In this document: positions 41,572 through 51,397 of the stretch, piece by piece
How positions within the stretch are numbered: the stretch's first letter is position 1
How the letters are laid out: each line of letters opens with the position of its first letter
NCBI GenBank assembly: GCA_029262535.1
Contig: JAJCZF010000050.1
Span: 1 to 63,317, forward strand
Direction: 5' to 3'
From: Deltaproteobacteria bacterium
GTDB lineage: Bacteria > Desulfobacterota > GWC2-55-46 > JAJCZF01
DNA length: 63,317 bases
The notes under the pieces: generated by a model
Databases searched by the model: none
Seen by the model: only the letters and a program-made list of their open reading frames with translations
Told to the model about the DNA's origin: nothing
Translations under genes and position numbers: made by a program

Positions 41572-42285
41572 CTACCTTACAAGCTCTACCATCTCGGCGA
41601 CGGCGCGTTCCATGCCTACGATAACCGAGCGGGCGATGATCGAAAAACCTATTGCGAACTCTTCTATCTCCGGTATCTCCCGGACCGGTTCGATATTTCG
41701 ATAATCAAGCCCGTGTCCGGCATGAACCTTTAACCCAAGACTCGCGGCAAGGGAAGCGCCTGCGGCGATCTTACCCAGTTCGACATCGCGCCTTTCACCA
41801 AGCGGCGCGTTTGCGTAGGTACCAGTATGCAGCTCCACGCCGTCTGCCCCGATACGCGAGGCGGCTTCAATTGGCGCGGGAGACGGATCGATAAAAAGAT
41901 TCACGTAGATACCGCCAGCCTTAAGCGCCTCAGTGGCCTTCTTTATATCGGCTTCATGCTTGACTACATCAAGCCCGCCCTCTGTCGTAAGCTCTTCTCG
42001 TTTTTCCGGAACGAGCGAGACCATATCAGGCTTGATGCGAAGCGCAATTGCTATCATCTCTTCGGTAGCCGCCATCTCAAGGTTGAGGCGAGTCTTACAG
42101 GTCTGACGTATTACCTCGACATCTCTATCCTGTATATGGCGGCGGTCTTCGCGCAGGTGAACGGTAATACCGTCGGCCCCGGCAAGCTCTGCGAGTCCAG
42201 CGGCAAATACCGGATCGGGCTCAGTGTCGAGCCTTGCCTGGCGCACCGTCGCTACGTGGTCAACATTGACAGTAAGTGTCGCCAT
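41572..42285 (-). CDS. pdxJ: Pyridoxine 5'-phosphate synthase
   Basis: 237 residues, PdxJ TIM barrel: [41 protein letters not shown], and [12 protein letters not shown]. It makes pyridoxine 5'-phosphate from 3-amino-2-oxopropyl phosphate and deoxyxylulose 5-phosphate. The start overlaps the glmM stop by one base. Confidence 0.95.
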   Translation of the reverse strand: MATLTVNVDHVATVRQARLDTEPDPVFAAGLAELAGADGITVHLREDRRHIQDRDVEVIRQTCKTRLNLEMAATEEMIAIALRIKPDMVSLVPEKREELTTEGGLDVVKHEADIKKATEALKAGGIYVNLFIDPSPAPIEAASRIGADGVELHTGTYANAPLGERRDVELGKIAAGASLAASLGLKVHAGHGLDYRNIEPVREIPEIEEFAIGFSIIARSVIVGMERAVAEMVELVR

Positions 42286-43640
42286 TAAGAAAGCTCCTTT
42301 TTTACCAAAAATTCAAGTTCGGCGGCGTAGTCGTTTATCTCTTTTTCATCGGGCCCCTCGACCGTGATACGTGCGAGAGGTTCGGTGCCGGAATATCTTA
42401 TAAAGGCGCGTCCTCGTTTACCGAGCCTTTCTATAACGCTCGAAAGCCCCTTTTTTATCGATTCTATCTCGTCGAGATTCTTCTTCTCTTTGATCTTAAC
42501 ATTCAAAAGTACCTGCGGGTATGTCTGCATGACGGAGGCAAGCTCTGAAAGCGGCTTGCCGTCCCTGACCATATGCGCCAGAATCTGTAGAGCGCTTATG
42601 GTGCCGTCGCCGGTAGTCGTATGGTCGAAAAATATTACGTGGCCCGACTGCTCCCCGCCGAGATTCGCGCCGCGGCGGATCATCTCCTCTACGACGTAAC
42701 GGTCTCCGACGCCTGTCCTAACGACGGTTCCCCCGGCCTTTTCCATGGCTTCATCGAGGCCGGCGTTGGACATTATCGTCGAGACCAGTATATTATTCTT
42801 TAACGTTCCCTCGCGTATCATGGCCGTAGCGGCTATGGCCATCAGGTGGTCGCCTGTCAGTACCGTGCCCTTTTCGTCCACTATTATGCAACGGTCGCCG
42901 TCTCCGTCTATCGCTATGCCGATATGCGCGCCTGTATCCTTGACTACCCGGCTAATATTGTCCGGGTACAACGCGCCGCAGTCTTTATTGATATTTTGAC
43001 CGTCAGGTTTTACGCCAATAGAGACGACCTCTGCGCCAAGCTCCCTGAAGACCTCGGGCGCAACCTTATAAGCGGCGCCGTTGGCGCAGTCCACGGCGAC
43101 CCTCATGCCGTCGAGGCTAAGCTCCTTTGGGAAGGTATTCTTTATCGAGACGACATAACGCCCCCTCGCGTCGTTCAGACGGTAGGCCTTTCCAACATCG
43201 TCGGCGGTTGGGCGGTGCGCCGGGTCATTGTCATCGAATATAAAAGACTCAAGCTCCAGCTCCATGGCGTCGGAAAGCTTAAAACCGTTATTGGAGAAGA
43301 ACTTTATCCCGTTATCCTGATAGGCGTTATGCGAGGCCGATATGACGACACCGGCGTCGGCCCTCATCGAAGAGGTTATATAGGCGATGCCCGGTGTCGG
43401 AAGCGGCCCTACAAGCAAGACGTCAACACCCATCGAGCATATGCCCGCCATCATCGCGCCCTCAAGCATATAACCGGAGAGGCGCGTATCCTTACCTATG
43501 ACTATGCGATGCCTGCGCGGTTCCTGCTTAAACATATATGCGATAGCGCGACCAAGCGATAGCGCCGTCTCCGCCGTCATTGGCGGAGTATTGGCTATGC
43601 CCCTTACACCGTCGGTGCCGAATAATCTCTTCTCTGCCAT
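42285..43640 (-). CDS. glmM: Phosphoglucosamine mutase
   Basis: 451 residues. The active-site phosphoserine loop [17 protein letters not shown] (Ser near residue 103), the metal-binding [11 protein letters not shown] and the substrate loop GEQSGHVIF are all present. It converts glucosamine-6-P to glucosamine-1-P for peptidoglycan and LPS. It is downstream of cdaA-cdaR, the conserved arrangement in which GlmM binds and inhibits CdaA in Gram-positive bacteria. Length typical. Confidence 0.95.
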   Translation of the reverse strand: MAEKRLFGTDGVRGIANTPPMTAETALSLGRAIAYMFKQEPRRHRIVIGKDTRLSGYMLEGAMMAGICSMGVDVLLVGPLPTPGIAYITSSMRADAGVVISASHNAYQDNGIKFFSNNGFKLSDAMELELESFIFDDNDPAHRPTADDVGKAYRLNDARGRYVVSIKNTFPKELSLDGMRVAVDCANGAAYKVAPEVFRELGAEVVSIGVKPDGQNINKDCGALYPDNISRVVKDTGAHIGIAIDGDGDRCIIVDEKGTVLTGDHLMAIAATAMIREGTLKNNILVSTIMSNAGLDEAMEKAGGTVVRTGVGDRYVVEEMIRRGANLGGEQSGHVIFFDHTTTGDGTISALQILAHMVRDGKPLSELASVMQTYPQVLLNVKIKEKKNLDEIESIKKGLSSVIERLGKRGRAFIRYSGTEPLARITVEGPDEKEINDYAAELEFLVKKELS

Positions 43641-43693
43641 CTATAAAAACCTCTTGCCTCTAATTTGATTTAATCTATTATAAAAATCTTTAT

Positions 43694-43707
43694 GCGGCCC
43701 GGGCCGC
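43694..43707. repeat. Perfect 14-bp GC palindrome GCGGCCCGGGCCGC
   Basis: It lies four bases after the TAG stop of the YbbR gene. It has the same position and 14-nt size as the cap palindromes of family B but a different sequence and no TTATTTCGCG arm. ATAAAGATTTTT follows on the minus strand, so it may serve as a weak terminator between cdaR and glmM. Confidence 0.6.
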
Positions 43708-43711
43708 AACC

Positions 43712-44407
43712 CTACTCTACTTTAGAAGGCTCACCGGAAGACTCTGAAGAAGGCTGCGCTATAGGTTGAGCCGCCTGTATGGTTATCTGCGCTTCTACTG
43801 CTTCCGGTTCGACCCGTTCAACCCAACCGGGCAGATCGAGCGCGGCGGGCAACATCCGTGACTGATCAAAACCCTCTATATCTATCAGTTCGGTATATAC
43901 TCTCTTTAAAGCGGCAAGCCTCTTCTTATTGCCGACAACCTCGACCTCTCCAGGTACCGCGGTTAGCGAAACGGCGCTAAAACCCCTCGCCGGGGTTCCC
44001 TTGAAGTTGACCATCACCTTAACCATCTTGGTAAGGAATCTCTCGGCCCTGACCTCAAATGAATTCGGATATATACTCAATACCCTCACTCCCAACGGGA
44101 CCTCCACGTTAGACTTTGTGAGTGCAAAAAAGGCCGGTGTCTCGGTGGCGGCCGATAGATCAACCGTGACCTTTACCTGTCCCGGTGAAAGCTTGCTGAT
44201 TATGCCGTTAGGCCCGGAGAGCTTTACCTCTACCCCATCGGGCGGAGCCATGGTAAGAGACATATCCCTTGAGAGGCCGACGGTATCGAGCTTTACGAGA
44301 AAGCCTACTTCTTTCGTCTTTAAGCCACCAACGAAGAACCAAAGGCAGATAGAGAATACGAGCGCCAGGACCTTAAGGCCGATATTTTTTGTGAAAAAGT
44401 CACTCAC
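43712..44407 (-). CDS. cdaR: YbbR-domain protein (CdaR-like regulator of the diadenylate cyclase)
   Basis: 231 residues from a GTG at 44407. A single N-terminal TM helix (about 9-28: GLKVLALVFSICLWFFVGG) is followed by two YbbR domains outside the membrane and a short Ser/Pro/Glu-rich tail. A GGAGAAGG site precedes the GTG, and the gene overlaps the cdaA stop by 8 bp. A longer ATG frame runs back 53 residues inside cdaA with unlikely composition and is rejected. Family knowledge: CdaR binds CdaA and modulates c-di-AMP synthesis. Confidence 0.85.
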   Translation of the reverse strand: MSDFFTKNIGLKVLALVFSICLWFFVGGLKTKEVGFLVKLDTVGLSRDMSLTMAPPDGVEVKLSGPNGIISKLSPGQVKVTVDLSAATETPAFFALTKSNVEVPLGVRVLSIYPNSFEVRAERFLTKMVKVMVNFKGTPARGFSAVSLTAVPGEVEVVGNKKRLAALKRVYTELIDIEGFDQSRMLPAALDLPGWVERVEPEAVEAQITIQAAQPIAQPSSESSGEPSKVE

Positions 44408-45203
44408 CCGCCTTCTCCCTATAAAAGTGCCACCAGGGCCTGTGCCTGGACTCGGTCGCTGACATAAATAACTCTTTAAGGCGCAAGACCAGCCTCTCGT
44501 AGTCGTAGCCGCCCTCAAGTGAGCCGCCGACCGCGACCGATATCTCGCCCGTCTTTTCGCTAACAACGACGACTACCGAGTCGGCCTCTTCGGTGAGGCC
44601 GAGGGCCGCCCTGTGACGCGTGCCTAGCGAATGATCTAACTCGCGGTCTGTAAGCGGCAGTATGGTGCCGGCCCGCGTAATACGGTGGTCCTTAACGATA
44701 ACCGCGCCGTCGTGAAGAGGAGAGTCGGGATTGAATATAGACATGAGCAATTCTTTAGAGACTCTTGAATCAAGCTTGGTCCCTGCCTCGGCAAGGCCGG
44801 TAAGGTCTCCTTTACGCTCTATCGCCACGAGCGCCCCTGTCTTTTCTATCGAAAGAGCGGAGGCGGCTCCGGCTATCTCGTCTATAAACTCGGCGCCCAC
44901 ATGAAGCCCGCGAGAACTGAAAGGACCGCCCATCTTCATGAGTCCGCGCCGGATATCCTGTTGGAATACGACGATGATAACGATGATGATCGAGCCGAGG
45001 AAGTAATCGAGTATCCAGTGTAACGTCATGAGCCCGGCGCGCTGGGAGACAAAATAGACGACCACGATGATGCCGATGCCCCATACCATGCGAGACGCGC
45101 GCGTCCCCTTGATAAGGATCATTAGCCAATAGAGAAGGGTAGCGACGATAAGGATATCGATAACCGCCACCAAACCCGTAAAACTTAAAAATTCTTCCAG
45201 CAC
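44400..45203 (-). CDS. cdaA: Diadenylate cyclase CdaA (c-di-AMP synthase)
   Basis: 267 residues from a GTG at 45203 with GAGG eight bases upstream. Three N-terminal TM helices (about 13-32, 39-56, 64-82) precede a DisA-N/DAC domain with the catalytic DGA (165-167, SPLHDGAVIV) and RHR (196-198, GTRHRAALG) motifs. It makes c-di-AMP from two ATP. The cdaA-cdaR-glmM order is conserved in Firmicutes and also in several Gram-negative lineages with a Geobacter-like gene order. Likely targets here include the RCK-domain K+ channel at 13625-14620. Confidence 0.93.
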   Translation of the reverse strand: MLEEFLSFTGLVAVIDILIVATLLYWLMILIKGTRASRMVWGIGIIVVVYFVSQRAGLMTLHWILDYFLGSIIIVIIVVFQQDIRRGLMKMGGPFSSRGLHVGAEFIDEIAGAASALSIEKTGALVAIERKGDLTGLAEAGTKLDSRVSKELLMSIFNPDSPLHDGAVIVKDHRITRAGTILPLTDRELDHSLGTRHRAALGLTEEADSVVVVVSEKTGEISVAVGGSLEGGYDYERLVLRLKELFMSATESRHRPWWHFYREKAGE

Positions 45204-45229
45204 CAGTTAGACCTCGTTAGTTACTTCCT

Positions 45230-45334
45230 CTATGGATAATCACCCAATATAGGTCCGGCCAGAACAATGACCGACCCCGCAGCCATAATAATCTTGACAA
45301 GAAACCGGACACTTAAAACAGGGTCATCCCACAT
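45230..45334 (-). CDS. Possible 34-residue single-TM protein between folP and cdaA
   Basis: An ATG at 45334, three bases after the folP stop, opens a frame of 34 residues ending at 45230: about 25 of them are hydrophobic (SVRFLVKIIMAAGSVIVLAG) and would form one membrane helix. No clear ribosome site is seen, so expression would depend on coupling to folP. It resembles the first half of small DUF2905-type membrane proteins and could be a remnant. Weakly supported. Confidence 0.3.
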   Translation of the reverse strand: MWDDPVLSVRFLVKIIMAAGSVIVLAGPILGDYP

Positions 45335-45337
45335 ATT

Positions 45338-46477
45338 TTAATAGATCTTTAAGCGGTCGGCCACTAGAGCGGCCTCTGCGCTCTCTTTCACATCATGCAC
45401 CCTAACGATAGATGCCCCGTTGAGTATCGAGGCCGTTACCGCCGCGAGCGTTCCGTACAACCTGTCATCCGTCCCTGCACCGGCGTCGCCCAGGGTGTGT
45501 CCGATAAAGGACTTTCTCGACGGCCCTACGAGCACGGGAAGACCAAGGGACTTAAAGACTTCAAGCCTACTAATAAGCTCAAAGTTGCCCTCGGCAGACT
45601 TTCCAAAACCCAGACCCGGATCTATGGCTATAGAAGCGCGTCCTATGCCGGAAGCGACCGCGAACTCAATACGCCCAGCCAGGTAGTCTATGACCTCGCC
45701 CGTAAGGTTCTCGTACTCGACATTGCCCTGCATCGAACCGGGAAGGCCGCGTTTATGCATTAAAGTCACAGCGCTTTCATATTCCGAAACGACCCCTGCC
45801 ATAAGCGGGTCTGCCGTAAGCGCGCTAATATCATTTATCATCCACGCCCCGGCAATGAGCGCTTCTCTTGCAACTGCGGACTTTACCGTATCGACAGATA
45901 CGAAAAGTCCCTCTTTCGCAAGTACTTCCACGACCGGCACGACGCGTCTAAGCTCTTCATCCGTAGATACCGGTTCTGCGCCCGGCCTTGACGATTCGCC
46001 TCCGATATCGATTATATCGGCCCCGTCGCCCGCCATCCGGCGCGCCCTTTCGAGCGCCGCAATAGGATCTAAAAAATCGCCACCGTCCGAGAATGAATCG
46101 GGGGTGACGTTAAGTATTCCCATTATAAGCGTTCGGCCCGAAGACTCAAGTATGCGCCCCCGGCCCCTTAGTGAGAATGCGGCGGCACCGGCCCCTGCTG
46201 TAAAACCGCGCAACTTTCCGCCGACGGTGAGCTTCGACTCGCCGGCAATAGTAGAGGTGGAAGGCTCTTTAAAAGTATTGGTCTCGGCCGGTGTAAATCT
46301 ATCGGCCTTGAGGTATGAGGAGGACTTTTTCGGGACTCTGCGGCCCGTATCACCACCCGGATCGCCAAGTTGCGATGACCGACCCGCAGACTCGGACCGA
46401 CCGAATCGGGCAGACTGCAATGAATGGCGACGGGACGGTTCCCTGTCTATTTCAAGGCGTCTTAAAGGCAGTTCCAA
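45338..46477 (-). CDS. folP: Dihydropteroate synthase with a long N-terminal extension
   Basis: 379 residues from a TTG at 46477 that has GGAGAG five bases upstream. The catalytic barrel starts near residue 108 (GRTLIMGILNVTPDSFSDGG) and has DIGGESSRPGAEPV and the terminal GPSRKSFIGHTLG. It couples p-aminobenzoate to 6-hydroxymethyl-pterin-PP for folate. Most FolP proteins are 270-290 residues; the first 105 residues here are Ser/Arg/Gly-rich and of low complexity. Either the extension is real, supported by the ribosome site, or an internal start is used. It follows ftsH by 93 bp. Confidence 0.85.
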   Translation of the reverse strand: MELPLRRLEIDREPSRRHSLQSARFGRSESAGRSSQLGDPGGDTGRRVPKKSSSYLKADRFTPAETNTFKEPSTSTIAGESKLTVGGKLRGFTAGAGAAAFSLRGRGRILESSGRTLIMGILNVTPDSFSDGGDFLDPIAALERARRMAGDGADIIDIGGESSRPGAEPVSTDEELRRVVPVVEVLAKEGLFVSVDTVKSAVAREALIAGAWMINDISALTADPLMAGVVSEYESAVTLMHKRGLPGSMQGNVEYENLTGEVIDYLAGRIEFAVASGIGRASIAIDPGLGFGKSAEGNFELISRLEVFKSLGLPVLVGPSRKSFIGHTLGDAGAGTDDRLYGTLAAVTASILNGASIVRVHDVKESAEAALVADRLKIY

Positions 46478-46570
46478 TAAACTCTCCGCATGGTAACACT
46501 CTGCGCTTGTGACCTTAAAACCGCTACGAGAGCCGCCGTATAATTTTTAAAGTCGACTCTTCGTTCAAAG

Positions 46571-48550
46571 CTACTTCGCCGGGGGTTTGGCCGGAGTCAC
46601 ACCTTCATGGCTTATGCCAAGTGGTTCGAGCGGACCAGGCTTGACCTTATCTTTTACGGGCGGAGCCTCATCCGCGCTCCTTGACTGATCGGACTCGGGC
46701 GGCTCGACCTTCGGAGGCGACTTTCGCTTCGGCGGTTTCGTGCCAAAGACGATCTCCTCAACTTCGTCACCGTCGAGGACCTCCTTTTCGAGCAGGGCCT
46801 TGGCAAGCTTATGTAGCTTATCTATATTATCGACAAGAAGTTTTGTCGCCCTCTTGTGACTCCCCATTACGGTCTTTTTAATCTCGGTATCTATCTCGAT
46901 TGCGGTCTGCTCGCTAAAGTTACGGCCCTGACCGGTCTCCATACCGAGAAAGACATGTTCTTCCTTCTTGCCAAAGGTCAGCGGGCCTATCGTATCGCTC
47001 ATGCCCCACTCGCATACCATCTTACGCGCAAGCTCGGTGGCTCGTTCGATATCGTTGCCCGCGCCGGTGGTCATATGTTTTAAGACCTGCTCTTCGGCGA
47101 CTCTACCGCCCATAAGCACGCAGATATTATCGAGAAGATGCTCTTTGTCATATGTATGCTTCTCGTCTATCGGGAGCTGCTGAGTGAGACCCAGCGCCAT
47201 GCCCCTCGGAATGATCGAGACCTTATGTATAGGATCGGTGCCGGGTATGAGACGCGCTACTAGCGTATGGCCCGCCTCATGATAGGCCGTATTCTTCTTT
47301 TCGTCGTCGCTGATTATCATGGACTTGCGCTCGGAACCCATGAGCAGCTTATCCTTGGCCTCGTCAAATTCGCTCTTGCCGACAGACTCCTTGCCCCTGC
47401 GGGCCGCCATAAGAGCGGCCTCATTTACGAGGTTCGACAGATCGGCCCCTGAAAAGCCCGGTGTGCCCTGCGCATATACCTTTAATTCGACATCCTCTTC
47501 GAGCGGAGTCTTCTTCGCGTGTACCTTGAGAATCTCTTCGCGCCCTTTAACATCGGGCTTCGGAACTATAACGGTACGATCGAACCTGCCGGGCCTTAAG
47601 AGCGCCGGATCGAGTACGTCCGGACGGTTCGTAGCGGCGACAATGATAACGCCCTCGTTACTTTCGAAACCGTCCATCTCAACCAGTAGCTGGTTAAGGG
47701 TCTGCTCGCGCTCGTCGTGTCCTCCGCCGAGACCCGCGCCCCTGTGCCTTCCGACTGCGTCTATCTCGTCGATGAAGATGATGCACGGCGCGTTCTTCTT
47801 GCCCTGTATAAAGAGGTCGCGTACGCGCGAGGCGCCAACGCCGACAAACATCTCGACAAAATCACTACCCGATATGGAAAAGTACGGCACGTCGGCCTCA
47901 CCCGCTATGGCCTTGGCCAGGAGGGTTTTACCCGTACCGGGACTGCCTACCAGCAGCACGCCTTTGGGTATACGGCCGCCAAGGCGCGTAAATTTCTTCG
48001 GGTCTTTTAGAAAATCGATTATCTCTTCGACATCCTGCTTGGCCTCGTCTATGCCCGCCACATCTTTAAAGGTAACCTTGGTCTGGTCCTCGGTCAGCAG
48101 TTTGGCCTTGCTCTTACCAAAGCTCATGGCCTTGCCCCCGCCACCCTGCATCTGGCGCATGAAGAATATCCATACGCCTATCAAGAGCAGCATGGGGAAC
48201 CACGATACGAATATCGTGCCCCATGACGGTGAATCCATGACCGGCTCAGCCGTTATCCTTACGCCCTTAAGGCGCAGTCTATCGACCAGTGTCGGGTCGT
48301 TCGGCGTATAGGTTGTGAAGCTGCGGCCATCGCTGAACTTACCGGTTATGGAGTTGCCCGATATCGTTATCTCGTTAACATTACCGGAATCCACAGACGA
48401 GATAAAATCGCTAAAGACTATCATATTGCTCATACCCGGCTTATTATTATAACTAAGCAGGTTGAACATCAATATGACAGTGGCAACGATGATAAGCCAC
48501 ATGGCTATATTCTTATATAACTTATTATTATTATTCTTTTGTTCGCTCAT
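46571..48550 (-). CDS. ftsH: ATP-dependent zinc metalloprotease FtsH
   Basis: 659 residues. TM1 (about 12-28), periplasmic domain, TM2 (about 108-126), AAA+ module ([28 protein letters not shown]; second region of homology [17 protein letters not shown]) and the peptidase with the zinc motif HEAGH. The C-terminal 60 residues are Pro/Lys/Glu-rich and disordered. It degrades membrane and short-lived cytoplasmic proteins as a hexamer. It has its own promoter and a leader of about 230 nt, and heads the folP-cdaA-glmM operon. Confidence 0.96.
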   Translation of the reverse strand: MSEQKNNNNKLYKNIAMWLIIVATVILMFNLLSYNNKPGMSNMIVFSDFISSVDSGNVNEITISGNSITGKFSDGRSFTTYTPNDPTLVDRLRLKGVRITAEPVMDSPSWGTIFVSWFPMLLLIGVWIFFMRQMQGGGGKAMSFGKSKAKLLTEDQTKVTFKDVAGIDEAKQDVEEIIDFLKDPKKFTRLGGRIPKGVLLVGSPGTGKTLLAKAIAGEADVPYFSISGSDFVEMFVGVGASRVRDLFIQGKKNAPCIIFIDEIDAVGRHRGAGLGGGHDEREQTLNQLLVEMDGFESNEGVIIVAATNRPDVLDPALLRPGRFDRTVIVPKPDVKGREEILKVHAKKTPLEEDVELKVYAQGTPGFSGADLSNLVNEAALMAARRGKESVGKSEFDEAKDKLLMGSERKSMIISDDEKKNTAYHEAGHTLVARLIPGTDPIHKVSIIPRGMALGLTQQLPIDEKHTYDKEHLLDNICVLMGGRVAEEQVLKHMTTGAGNDIERATELARKMVCEWGMSDTIGPLTFGKKEEHVFLGMETGQGRNFSEQTAIEIDTEIKKTVMGSHKRATKLLVDNIDKLHKLAKALLEKEVLDGDEVEEIVFGTKPPKRKSPPKVEPPESDQSRSADEAPPVKDKVKPGPLEPLGISHEGVTPAKPPAK

Positions 48551-48890
48551 AAAGGCCCCTTCGGTACTGATTGACTGACTAAATATTATTCCATATTTCT
48601 CAAGTTTTCACAAGAGATATCAGGCTATAAGCCTGTTAGAATCATACCTGTAAGTACCGCTAAAAAAAAGCGGTTAATAAAAAAATCTTAAAACCCTGTA
48701 ATTACAACTAGTTAAGCCGCAAATCTACATCCTTAAGGAGATATTAACAGCTGATAAATCTTTATTCCGGAACGAAATTTACATTTTATTATGATACCAG
48801 AGCAAGCAACCGCTGTCAATTCAAGCAGAGATTATATACAGCTCTGCTCATATCGCAGGTAAGTCTCTCAGGCAATATCTTCTTGGAGCG
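48551..48890. other. Intergenic region with the ftsH promoter and structured leader
   Basis: 340 bp. It holds an AGCAGAG/CTCTGCT hairpin (48824-48848) after the membrane gene at 48891, the ftsH promoter (48791-48819) and, within the leader, a hairpin ACCGCT/AGCGGT around an A-rich loop (48656-48675). I see no coding sequence. Confidence 0.55.
48791..48819 (-). promoter_or_regulatory. Near-consensus promoter of ftsH
   Basis: Minus strand: perfect TTGACA (48819-48814), 17-nt spacer and TATCAT (48796-48791). The predicted start near 48784 leaves a leader of about 230 nt, long enough for regulation by structure. Confidence 0.65.
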
Positions 48891-50285
48891 CTACTTTTTT
48901 GATAAAAGTCTCGACAGAAGCACGGCCCCGGAGTAGGCAATTGCCGGGACATAGGTCATGAGGTTCCGGTGGAGGCCCGTGGCCTGTGTAACGGCGGTCG
49001 CCTCAAGCGTAAGGTAGATGAAAAAGAAGGCCCCTATTATTAGCAGGACGGTAGAGTAGAGAAACCTTATCTCGCTCTTAACGATCAGCTTAAGACCCAT
49101 AAGGGAAACAATTATCCAGAAGGGAAATAGGAGATTAAAGTTAACGCGGGTAAGAAAGATCTCCTTCAAAGCTATGCCTATTATCTCAAAGTGTACGCCT
49201 CGCTCAGTGCCTGGCGCGTACTTGGGGTCGGAAAACCACTCGAAGCCGGAACCTACGCCGCTATGACCGAAGCCGATGCCGTAAGATATCTTAAAGATAA
49301 TCCACGGCGCGGCGATTGCGGCAAAGGGCACGACGAGGTATAGGAATGGCCTATAGCCGCGGCCCTCGCTTCTAAGATAGAGAAGAAGAGAGATACCTAC
49401 CGCGATAAAAAATATAACCCCCTCGTTCTTGGTAAAGGCCGCCATTCCCAAAAATAAGCCCGCGAGCACGAGCATGCCGAGGTCGCGCTTTCTCAGATAC
49501 CTGTGGAAAAAAACGAACGAACCGGTAAAGTATGTCGCCACAGGCAGGTCGGCGTAGGCGTCTATGGCGTGATAGGTAAGCAGCCCCGAACCGGCAAGCA
49601 TAAAGGCCCATATGAGCCCGTACAGAGGCCCGCTCTCCTTCTTTAAGGCGAGATAAAAAAGGCTTACTAAAACTATAAAATATACCGCCGACGGCACGGT
49701 GACATAGACCTCGTGAAACTCCCCTAGCCACATGGCGCACCAGACCTGCAAAAGAGGCACGTTCAGCGGGTGTCCCAAAAACTCCCTGTAACCCGTGCCG
49801 AAAAAGTGCTCGTTTGACGGGTCGAGCGCAAGCCCGCCCTCGTAATAAAAGAACTTGGCCCCGGCGGACCAGTTAAACCACGTATCCCACGAAAATACCG
49901 GCCTTATAAGAGACTCCGACAGAACAAAGTAGAACTTTAACGCGATGTAAGCGGCGATAATACCGGCAAGAAGCAGCAGCGCGCCTCGATAACGAGACAA
50001 GATCGTTCCCTCGCCTCCCGAAAAGACCGGCGCACCGGTGCGCCGCAAAAGCAGGGCGAATAGAACGGAGATAATAAATAAGAGGCCAACAACCAGGGGT
50101 AGAGAGAAAGCCAGACCCGCGACCCCGTTTAGAAAGAGCAAGAAGGACGCAAGCCCGAGGCCCAGGACCAGACCGGCGCAGAGCCTGTCGAAGAAACAGA
50201 GCTCCAAATCGTTTCTCATAAACCACGAGGCAATGAGCAACCCCGGCACGGCGGGTATAAATATAGCGAGTAGGAGCGGGCTCAT
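48891..50285 (-). CDS. Polytopic membrane protein, GT39/ArnT-like glycosyltransferase (copy 1)
   Basis: 464 residues with about eleven TM helices. The large loop after the second or third helix carries SWDTWFNWSAGAKFFYYEGG and, later, FTKNEG; the C-terminus is FIYLTLEATAVTQATGLHRNLMTYVPAI. Architecture fits the PMT/ArnT superfamily of polyprenyl-phosphate-sugar-dependent transferases (acidic residue in the first large loop), though the family cannot be fixed by eye. It is a clear paralog of the product of 51398-52849: DTWxNWxAGAKFFYYEG and the TATVTxATGxHRN ends are shared. It overlaps its partner (50282-51397) by 4 bp. Confidence 0.7.
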   Translation of the reverse strand: MSPLLLAIFIPAVPGLLIASWFMRNDLELCFFDRLCAGLVLGLGLASFLLFLNGVAGLAFSLPLVVGLLFIISVLFALLLRRTGAPVFSGGEGTILSRYRGALLLLAGIIAAYIALKFYFVLSESLIRPVFSWDTWFNWSAGAKFFYYEGGLALDPSNEHFFGTGYREFLGHPLNVPLLQVWCAMWLGEFHEVYVTVPSAVYFIVLVSLFYLALKKESGPLYGLIWAFMLAGSGLLTYHAIDAYADLPVATYFTGSFVFFHRYLRKRDLGMLVLAGLFLGMAAFTKNEGVIFFIAVGISLLLYLRSEGRGYRPFLYLVVPFAAIAAPWIIFKISYGIGFGHSGVGSGFEWFSDPKYAPGTERGVHFEIIGIALKEIFLTRVNFNLLFPFWIIVSLMGLKLIVKSEIRFLYSTVLLIIGAFFFIYLTLEATAVTQATGLHRNLMTYVPAIAYSGAVLLSRLLSKK

Positions 50286-51397
50286 TTCACCGCCTCCCTG
50301 TAGAGGGCGCCGTCGCCCGATAAAGCTATCAGCTCGACGCTCCTGGCAATGACCGTGCCGCCGTCGAGCAGCGCGCCGCCTCTGGTCAACCGCACCCCCC
50401 GGTCATCGTAAGACCAGATATAACGCGCATTGGGGGATGCCTTTATGGGCAATAACCTGTAGTTTGCAAGCCTTATGTAGTCGCCCATCTTTGCGCTCGC
50501 CGGACGCACGGACTCTCCCTCGGGGACCTCTTCTTTGACAAAATCGATGAAGTCGAAAAAATCACCCATGCCTTGTTCATAGAGCAGGAATATAGCGCTG
50601 TGATCATTCGCGTTTAAAAGCTTATGGTCCTGAGACCACATGGAGGCCCAGCGCAGGTCCATACGAAGAGTGACAAACACCGCTACAACGAGAAAGGCCG
50701 TGGCAACGGCCTTGATACGCGCCCCGGGGTCGCCTCTCCTCTTAAATACCGCGCTTGCGATAAAGTAAAAGACTATAAGCAGCCCATACGCGACCGGCAG
50801 AAAACCGTAACGCCCGATAGTCGGAAGGTCTATATGATTTATCATCTTTGTCGTAAGGGTATCGTAGGTAAAGAAGGTTTCGAGTGCGCGGCCGGCCGGA
50901 CTCGCCTCCTTGACGGAGAGGTCTACGATATCGACCGTTCCACCACCCTGCCCCTCCAGCAAGAAATCGAGAGACAGGTCCAGCACGTAGTCGTCCGGGC
51001 CTAATATTGATTCGAGATCGTACGAATAGGTATGCGTAGAGCTTCGCAACATAAACTTCTTCAGCGCTACGCCGCGTGTTGAACGAATTCTCAATACACC
51101 GTAGGCGTCCGCCGGGCTCTTCACGGTAAAAGAGAGCCTTTTACCGACCGCCTCTAGTCCGCCGCCGACCTTGGCAGTGAGTTTAAGGTGTCCGGGGCCG
51201 GTGATTGAGATCGTTCCGCCGACTCTCTCTGCGCGTACAAAGACCGCCTCTCCACCCTTGACCTTCACCCCTACCGGATAGAAGGACGAAAGCGTCCAAC
51301 CCTCCATCTTCGTAAGGGCCGTCACATCATTCGGCACCAATGCAAACGAAAATAAGAAGAGAAGAAATAATATAAATATCTTATATATTCTAAACAT
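50282..51397 (-). CDS. Membrane-anchored partner protein of unknown function (copy 1)
   Basis: 371 residues. N-terminal signal or anchor (about 6-27), a beta-rich periplasmic domain of about 150 residues with carbohydrate-binding-module-like character (LKLTAKVGGGLEAVGKRL), one or two TM helices (about 195-250: GFLPVAYGLLIVFYFIASAVF, then FLVVAVFVTLRMDL) and a C-terminal domain of about 120 residues containing YRLLPIKASPNARYIWSYDDRG. I do not recognise the family. Paralog of 52846-54084, sharing RMDxxW, FFxFIxxxK and YxLLPxKxSxxARYxWxYDDR. It is coupled by overlap to the glycosyltransferase-like gene that follows. Confidence 0.65.
   Translation of the reverse strand: MFRIYKIFILFLLFLFSFALVPNDVTALTKMEGWTLSSFYPVGVKVKGGEAVFVRAERVGGTISITGPGHLKLTAKVGGGLEAVGKRLSFTVKSPADAYGVLRIRSTRGVALKKFMLRSSTHTYSYDLESILGPDDYVLDLSLDFLLEGQGGGTVDIVDLSVKEASPAGRALETFFTYDTLTTKMINHIDLPTIGRYGFLPVAYGLLIVFYFIASAVFKRRGDPGARIKAVATAFLVVAVFVTLRMDLRWASMWSQDHKLLNANDHSAIFLLYEQGMGDFFDFIDFVKEEVPEGESVRPASAKMGDYIRLANYRLLPIKASPNARYIWSYDDRGVRLTRGGALLDGGTVIARSVELIALSGDGALYREAVK

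Noticed and set aside
44410-44566. 53-residue N-terminal extension of the YbbR protein
   Set aside because: It lies inside cdaA in another frame; the GTG at 44407 directly precedes the membrane helix and has a ribosome site.
45690-46496. 268-codon plus-strand open frame
   Set aside because: Antisense to folP; Ser/Pro-rich without motifs.
47319-48311. 330-codon plus-strand open frame
   Set aside because: Antisense to ftsH, with no family resemblance and Ser/Pro/Thr-rich composition typical of a shadow frame in GC-biased sequence.
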